Positions 43,966-49,001 of a DNA stretch of 49,001 bases are shown in pieces. The notes under the pieces were generated by a model. It worked only from the letters and a program-made list of their open reading frames with translations. It had not been told where the DNA came from and searched no databases. This stretch comes from Azolla pinnata. Its lineage: Eukaryota; Streptophyta; Polypodiopsida; Salviniales; Salviniaceae. Position 1 is the stretch's first letter, and each line of letters begins with the position of its first letter. The stretch covers positions 1 through 49,001 of the forward strand of contig JBBBWG010028001.1 in NCBI GenBank assembly GCA_037176905.1, in the 5' to 3' direction. A program made the translations under genes and the position numbers.

Positions 43966-46450
43966 AACGGTTGAGCGTTCACAATTGTGTGCATACTAGC
44001 AAAATAATTACAAGCAAACAAGCATAAGATTGAGTATGGAGCTATGGAGTCTTCACATTTGTGGTGGCCTGCAAGTAAGTATGAAGGAGTAGGAGAAGGA
44101 GCACTATGTGCGTATACTAGCTCAATTTAAAGCTAATGTCATGTCTACTTAATTACAATTGTACTATGTTACAAGGAATTGTGTGAATATGTCCATTATT
44201 GAACCACGTTTGATAAGGGATGTCAAATTTCGTTCATTTCACTCGATTATTTCCTTGCCAAAGGTACTAGTTTCTACACTCACACTCATGTGTCTTAAAC
44301 ATTAGTTTGTACATTACTCACATTCATTTGTCATAGTAACAATAGACTCATGAATGTTCAATGTTCTTATAACAATCGAAGCCATTAGAATGTTAATGCT
44401 GATATACATCGGCCACAAGAGGATATTAAGAAAATACTTCAATGATCGGAGTGAATAAATGAATCAAATTAGCTTATCAGATTACACTAGTAAAAGGTTT
44501 GAATAAAGAGTAGTCACTTTATTAATATACTCCCATCTGACATTACTGTATGTAAAGGGAAGCTTGTCGATAACACGGAAGAGTCAAGCTATTATAAAAT
44601 GAGTCGTATAAATTGTGTTGAGTTAGAAAGTGTTAATTATTAATGTTAATAACTAAAGACCAACTTAACGCTAAGAATATTTAAAAATGTACAAAATTGG
44701 AAAATTAGGCCTAAGTGGCTAAGCACGAAGTCATTAAACTTGACACTTTAGCTAAAAATAAGTCTAAATAGAGTTAAAAATTTTACATGCGAAGTTCCTT
44801 AGAAACAAGTAAATGAAACCAAATTATTGAACTAAAAGTTAATTAAAAACAAGTCAAGATAGACATCTATCTTAATCAAAATGTTTATGAAGAACATGTA
44901 TGTTTTGTGTTCATGGATAAGTGTAATAAACTATTATGTAGTTTTACTCTGTATGGTTTTGTGAGTTATTTTTATAATAAAAGTAGCAATTAATAATAAT
45001 ATTTATATTATTTTTATTAGATAACTTAATTCATTATTATTCTTTACACATTTAAGCGACCACCATGAATAAGTTAGAGACTAATTAGAAGTTCAATCTA
45101 TAAAGAAGGCTAACTACTTTATTTGAGGTTAACCCTTTATTTTCTTTAACATAGTGACCTTGTAGAGACTCATTTAAACCATTGTACAATCTAAATTTAC
45201 AAGATAGTGATTTGTGAGACTAATGAAAATATACGATTATATTGGGTTTTATTGATAGGCGATCAAAACATAAAATAGTTTTATGCTCCTTTATATTAGT
45301 AAAGAGTTTTAAGTATAGTTCACTTGTAATTCTCTTTTAAACATTGGGCACAAATACATAATAACATGATTTGAATCAAATTATACGAAACAAAATGGAT
45401 GTCATGATTAGGTGGCGATGTGACTCATTACTCGCATCAATATATGCTCACCACTTAATCAATAATTGTTCACCACTTTAATCAATACATGCTCACTACT
45501 CGCATCACTGTTTTTTAATAAGAACGACCAAAAGTAAAGACTTTAGGAATGTGTTTCCTTAAAATTTATAAACTATTCTTTTTTTTCTCAATATTTTTAA
45601 ACCATTTTCTTTTCATCCAATGAGCTTATTGAGACATGAATAAATATGTGCATTTAGCTTGATTCGATCTAAATATGACATTGCAACAATTGACAAGGCT
45701 ATTCAATAGAAACAACATTATGATCTAATCTAAAGATAACATTGCAACAATTGACAACACTATTTAATAGAAACAACATTATGAGGTTCCATCCCGCACA
45801 CAAATGGAATAAGATGAGTTAGAAGTAAGCCAATTAATCTCAAGTTAATTCAAGGCATCGTATCAACAGAGATACAAAGTCAAGGTGCCATGCAAATCCA
45901 TATTGCATGGGCAAGGTCAACACATTGAAGCTTGAAGGACTACCAAATTTAGCAAACTCCATGCATCTCAAATATTTTTTGCTCTTACAACGATAGTGAT
46001 TTGGGTCTATTTACTTACTCTCAAGGGATTTCATTATATCAACCTCATGTACGTGTCAAAAGCAATCCTAACAATTCTTGCTGAGGTCCGAGCATCGACA
46101 ATCGAATAACTAGACAGTTTTATTGAGGGCATCATCTGAGAGCGAGATCGGAGCTAGAATGGATTACTCTTGATCTCTACTAATAAAAGTGCAATCTTTT
46201 GAAGCGGTGGATAAGGGTTTAAGATTCCGGGCTCATGGACATATTATGAAGGGGCCTAAAGAATTTGCACATCAGAGAAGTAACTTGCTAGCTAGGTTCG
46301 AGAGCTTAAGGAAATAATTAAGAAAGAGATGTTTGTACATGGGAAGATTTCGGAGACTATACAGAATGTATAACATCCCCGACAGATTTGGCAAAGCTTT
46401 TTTTGTTTTTTTCTCTACAGGCTTGTTTTGTTTTTCTTTGCCGTTGCTCT
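43966..46450. other. AT-rich intergenic DNA
   Basis: Strongly AT-rich with no gene, RNA or clear repeat array. A short direct repeat is present: AACATTGCAACAATTGACAA and its near copy, each followed by ATTCAATAG or ATTTAATAG and AAACAACATTATGA, around 45670-45785. Further decayed transposon sequence is likely but not demonstrable by eye. The right end includes the 3' UTR of the dioxygenase gene. Confidence 0.5.
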
Positions 46451-49001
46451 CTAACTCTTGTAACTGAGCTTGTATCTTTCTATGAGGTAATGGCCACTAG
46501 TGATCGGAGGGTACCTTCACAAGGGGCAAGCAAAAACAAATATCAGTACATGCACACAATACATATATATATATACATGCATGCATGGATGAATTGGATA
46601 GAGAAATGCATGGCTAAAAACTATGTCAGGTTTAGCTGAATGCTTGGACCATCGATGAATTGATTACCTTGGGGGGTTTGATTCGGAGCAGCATGCGGGA
46701 AGGCATTCCACCAAGCAATCGAAATTCGGATCCAAGAAGAAGGCAATCTTTCAAAACCATTAAAAAAATAAACACATTTAAACAATAAGTCAAGCAAGTT
46801 ACTTAACAGGGCGAGTTAACCAAACGGGTTAATGAAGTTACAAACGCTGATTCTTGGAGAAGGAAGGATGGAAATTTACCGAGTATCTCTCCTCCCCATT
46901 CAAGATCACGCGATGCAAAGTCGATCTGTCAGTGCAGGAACACCGGTAGAATCAAATCAGACTCAAAACCATAGCACAAATTGGTGCTGATCGATCCATG
47001 TGTATATAGATATACATGGCTCGAGAACGCTGGCCCATGAGACAAAACGTACAATTATGTGTTTGTATCTTCTGATGATCATCTGGAATACAATGCAAAA
47101 AAACCACATGACTAATGTATGTATGCATGCATGCATGCATGTAGACCTGAATTGGCCATTGCTCCAACGCTCGAGCATGTCGCCTATGTTTACGATAAAG
47201 GCCCTGCATAACACATCAAACTTTACTCCATTACTCTACTCACTTGCTTACCTAAACCCTAAACCCTAAATCCTAAATCTTAAACCCCAACTTACTCACC
47301 CCTTCATCGTCGGAACATCTTCCCACACCTGTGGAGAAGCATCTTTATCCTTGCAGATCTGAAACGCCATTGAAGTAGTAGTAGTAGTAGTAATAGTAGT
47401 AGTAGTAGAAGAAGAAGAAGAAGAAGAAGAAGAAGAAGAAAAGAATCAGCAATTTGACACCAATACCACAAAGAAAAGAAAGATATATTGCGCGCCTTCT
47501 TAAGCCAATACTGGCTCATGAGATAAAACGTACAATAATGTTTGTGTATCCACTTATATCTGCGACAGTACTATGATAAAATTACAAAAAGTAATTATAT
47601 TCATCTGATGGTCAATACAAGGAAAATATCGTGTTGTATGTAATGTGTTATCAAATTCCAGATGATTACCTGTAAGCCTGGCACCCCATCGGTGGCTAGG
47701 AGTGTGATCATGCCGTAGTCGGAATGGGCTCCAGCTCCATAGATCCCTTCCTGAGGCCTCGACACCTCACCTGCGATCGAATCGGCCAAACCACATAAGA
47801 CCAAGGCATCAGGGTTTAGGGTTTGGGGTTTAGGGTTTTGACTGACATCTGGCTCAATGAGTCTGTCACCATCTGTGTATAGAAGAAAAGAGTCTTGTTA
47901 AAGCCTCACCCGAGTAGTGCAATAGCCTGATGTAGGCCATGGGCGAGTCCATAACCCCCGACCTCTCGAAGTAATCGATCTCCAAACCTAGGGCCAGCGC
48001 GAGTAGCCTCGTGATCTTCTTCCCTGCTCTCCTGCCAATTTTGGGATTAAAGGAATCTCAGTTTCACACACACACACACACACACCCGCTCGTCGATCCT
48101 AGCGAAACAAGCTCTCGACCCATCTTTGGCTAGCTAGCTAACGGAAAAAAAAAAAATCTGCTTACAGTATTTGCTCGTAGTACTTCTCCATCGTCTCCTT
48201 CCACCCGGGCAATAAATCTATAGAGATAATGGCACATTAGAGATTTCGTCGATGTAGGCATCGATCTATCTATGTGGTGTTTGGTTCTATTATTAGAAGA
48301 GATTGTCTCTTCCACACATACCATTGGATGGCCATTGGTTTGGCCCATGGAAAGGCTTTGGTGACCAAATCTCCTTGTCCTCATCCTTCACTTCAGGCCC
48401 AATGTAGAACCCCTCCTTGCAGTCACCTTTTGTTTGGTTGGGAAGGAACAGAAATGATCCAATCAAAGCTGTTAAACTAAAAATTTTTGCATAGACAAAG
48501 ACTCTTACACATAGAGAGCATGGCTAGATGCTCTCTAATTATGGAAAGAGCTCTAGTCCAATGAATGGAATCATCATCGTCAATCGATCGTCGTGGTTAT
48601 CATCGTCGTCGTCGTCGTCGTCACAACCGCCACAACCACCATCATCATCATCATCATAATCTTAATGATGATAAATGATCGATGATCGATGATCGAATGC
48701 ATCGATGATAGATTGCATTCGACCTGACATCGGATGCGATCCGTGCGTTGGGCTGCGGCGCAGGATTCAAACCCTACGCCCATTTAAACGCCACCACCCT
48801 CGGGATTCCATTCGATCCAAGCTTTGTTCCATCGGATTCCGATTCCATTCGATCCAAGCTCATTCCATCGGATTCCGATTCCGATTCCGATTCCGATTCC
48901 ATTCGATCCAAGCTCATTCCATCGGATTCCGATTCCGATTCCGATTCCCTACGGGAGCAATATACCTTTGGTCTGCTTCGTTGGATCGAGCGTCTCGTGC
49001 T
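46451..49001 (-). CDS. 2-oxoglutarate/Fe(II)-dependent dioxygenase (DIN11-like), 5' end outside window
   Basis: Ten exons join in frame: 49001-48966 (partial), 48426-48322, 48217-48166, 48031-47910, 47770-47670, 47358-47300, 47203-47147, 46923-46878, 46747-46668 and 46514-46451. They encode the last ~240 residues. The signatures are GPNQWPSNDLLPGW, then HSDYGMITLLATDGVPGLQ (the Fe-binding HxD), GAFIVNIGDMLERWSNG, the distal Fe ligand in STLHRV, the 2-oxoglutarate-binding RYS and DPNFDCLVECLPACC before YPPITSG-YLIERY. These match the Arabidopsis At3g46490/At3g49630/DIN11 group of DOXC dioxygenases, soluble enzymes that usually hydroxylate or desaturate small molecules. The substrate is unknown. 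All catalytic residues are present, so the protein should be active. Several introns are short (74-311 bp) and two carry telomere-type repeats. Confidence 0.92.
47251..47290. repeat. Telomere-type CCCTAAA repeat in a dioxygenase intron
   Basis: CCTAAACCCTAAACCCTAAA is followed by degenerating TCCTAAATCTTAAACCCCAA, inside the intron 47204-47299. Confidence 0.9.
47375..47440. repeat. (AGT)n(AGA)n microsatellite in a dioxygenase intron
   Basis: A run of AGT units with one AAT interruption passes directly into about 12 AGA units, close to the acceptor of the intron 47359-47669. Confidence 0.95.
47811..47839. repeat. Telomere-type TTTAGGG repeat in a second dioxygenase intron
   Basis: AGGGTTTAGGGTTTGGGGTT then TAGGGTTTTG, inside the intron 47771-47909, in the opposite orientation to the repeat at 47251-47290. 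Confidence 0.9.
48805..48955. repeat. Nested GATTCC minisatellite in a dioxygenase intron
   Basis: Three copies of CATTCGATCCAAGCT followed by TTGTTCCATCG or CATTCCATCG are separated by variable numbers of GATTCC hexamers, inside the intron 48427-48965. The same intron also contains a (TCG)n/(ATC)n tract at about 48590-48660. Confidence 0.9.

Overview
The window is nuclear DNA of a land plant. The evidence is spliceosomal GT-AG genes, plant-restricted families (a P-class PPR protein, an AIPP2-type PHD protein, a TIR-NB-TPR receptor, a DIN11-type 2-oxoglutarate dioxygenase, an F-box/MYND protein), TTTAGGG telomere-type motifs and a Ty1/copia relic. Gene density is about one gene per 7 kb, most introns are 80-1200 bp, and simple-sequence DNA is very abundant. 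I suspect a non-flowering plant (bryophyte, lycophyte or fern) but cannot prove it from the sequence.

Layout, left to right. 1-475 is a CAT/CAC microsatellite. 1281-4961 (+) is an intronless, GC-rich TIR-NB-ARC-TPR (XTNX/TNP-type) gene behind a repeat-rich leader. 4962-10632 has no recognised gene; it holds a ~100-bp minisatellite (6385-7090) and a 1-kb block of interleaved tandem repeats (8820-9890). 10633-13263 (+) is a three-exon F-box/Sel1-like/MYND gene whose two introns each carry their own tandem array. 14391-17978 (-) is a ten-exon gene of unknown function, internally repetitive at exon level. 20743-24708 (+) is an eight-exon DUF455 diiron ferritin-like protein gene, with six TTAGGG-type repeats just before its start codon. 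25829-28453 (-) is a two-exon PPR gene. 29309-40606 (-) is a large AIPP2-type PHD gene, with a likely 5' leader exon near 41.9-42.1 kb. 42283-43110 is a third CAT/CAC block, and 43585-43965 holds degenerate copia fragments. 46451-49001 (-) is a 2-oxoglutarate/Fe(II) dioxygenase gene running off the right edge.

The genes are independent nuclear loci; nothing indicates a cluster or one pathway. Exon models were built by hand from splice signals and reading frame. Every junction given preserves the frame, but none has transcript support. Names rest on recognised motifs and remembered family sequences, not on a search. The most novel items are the unknown ten-exon gene, the first PHD finger of the AIPP2-type gene (completed only by a 41-nt microexon), and the spread of two telomere-repeat types through a promoter, a 5' flank and two introns.
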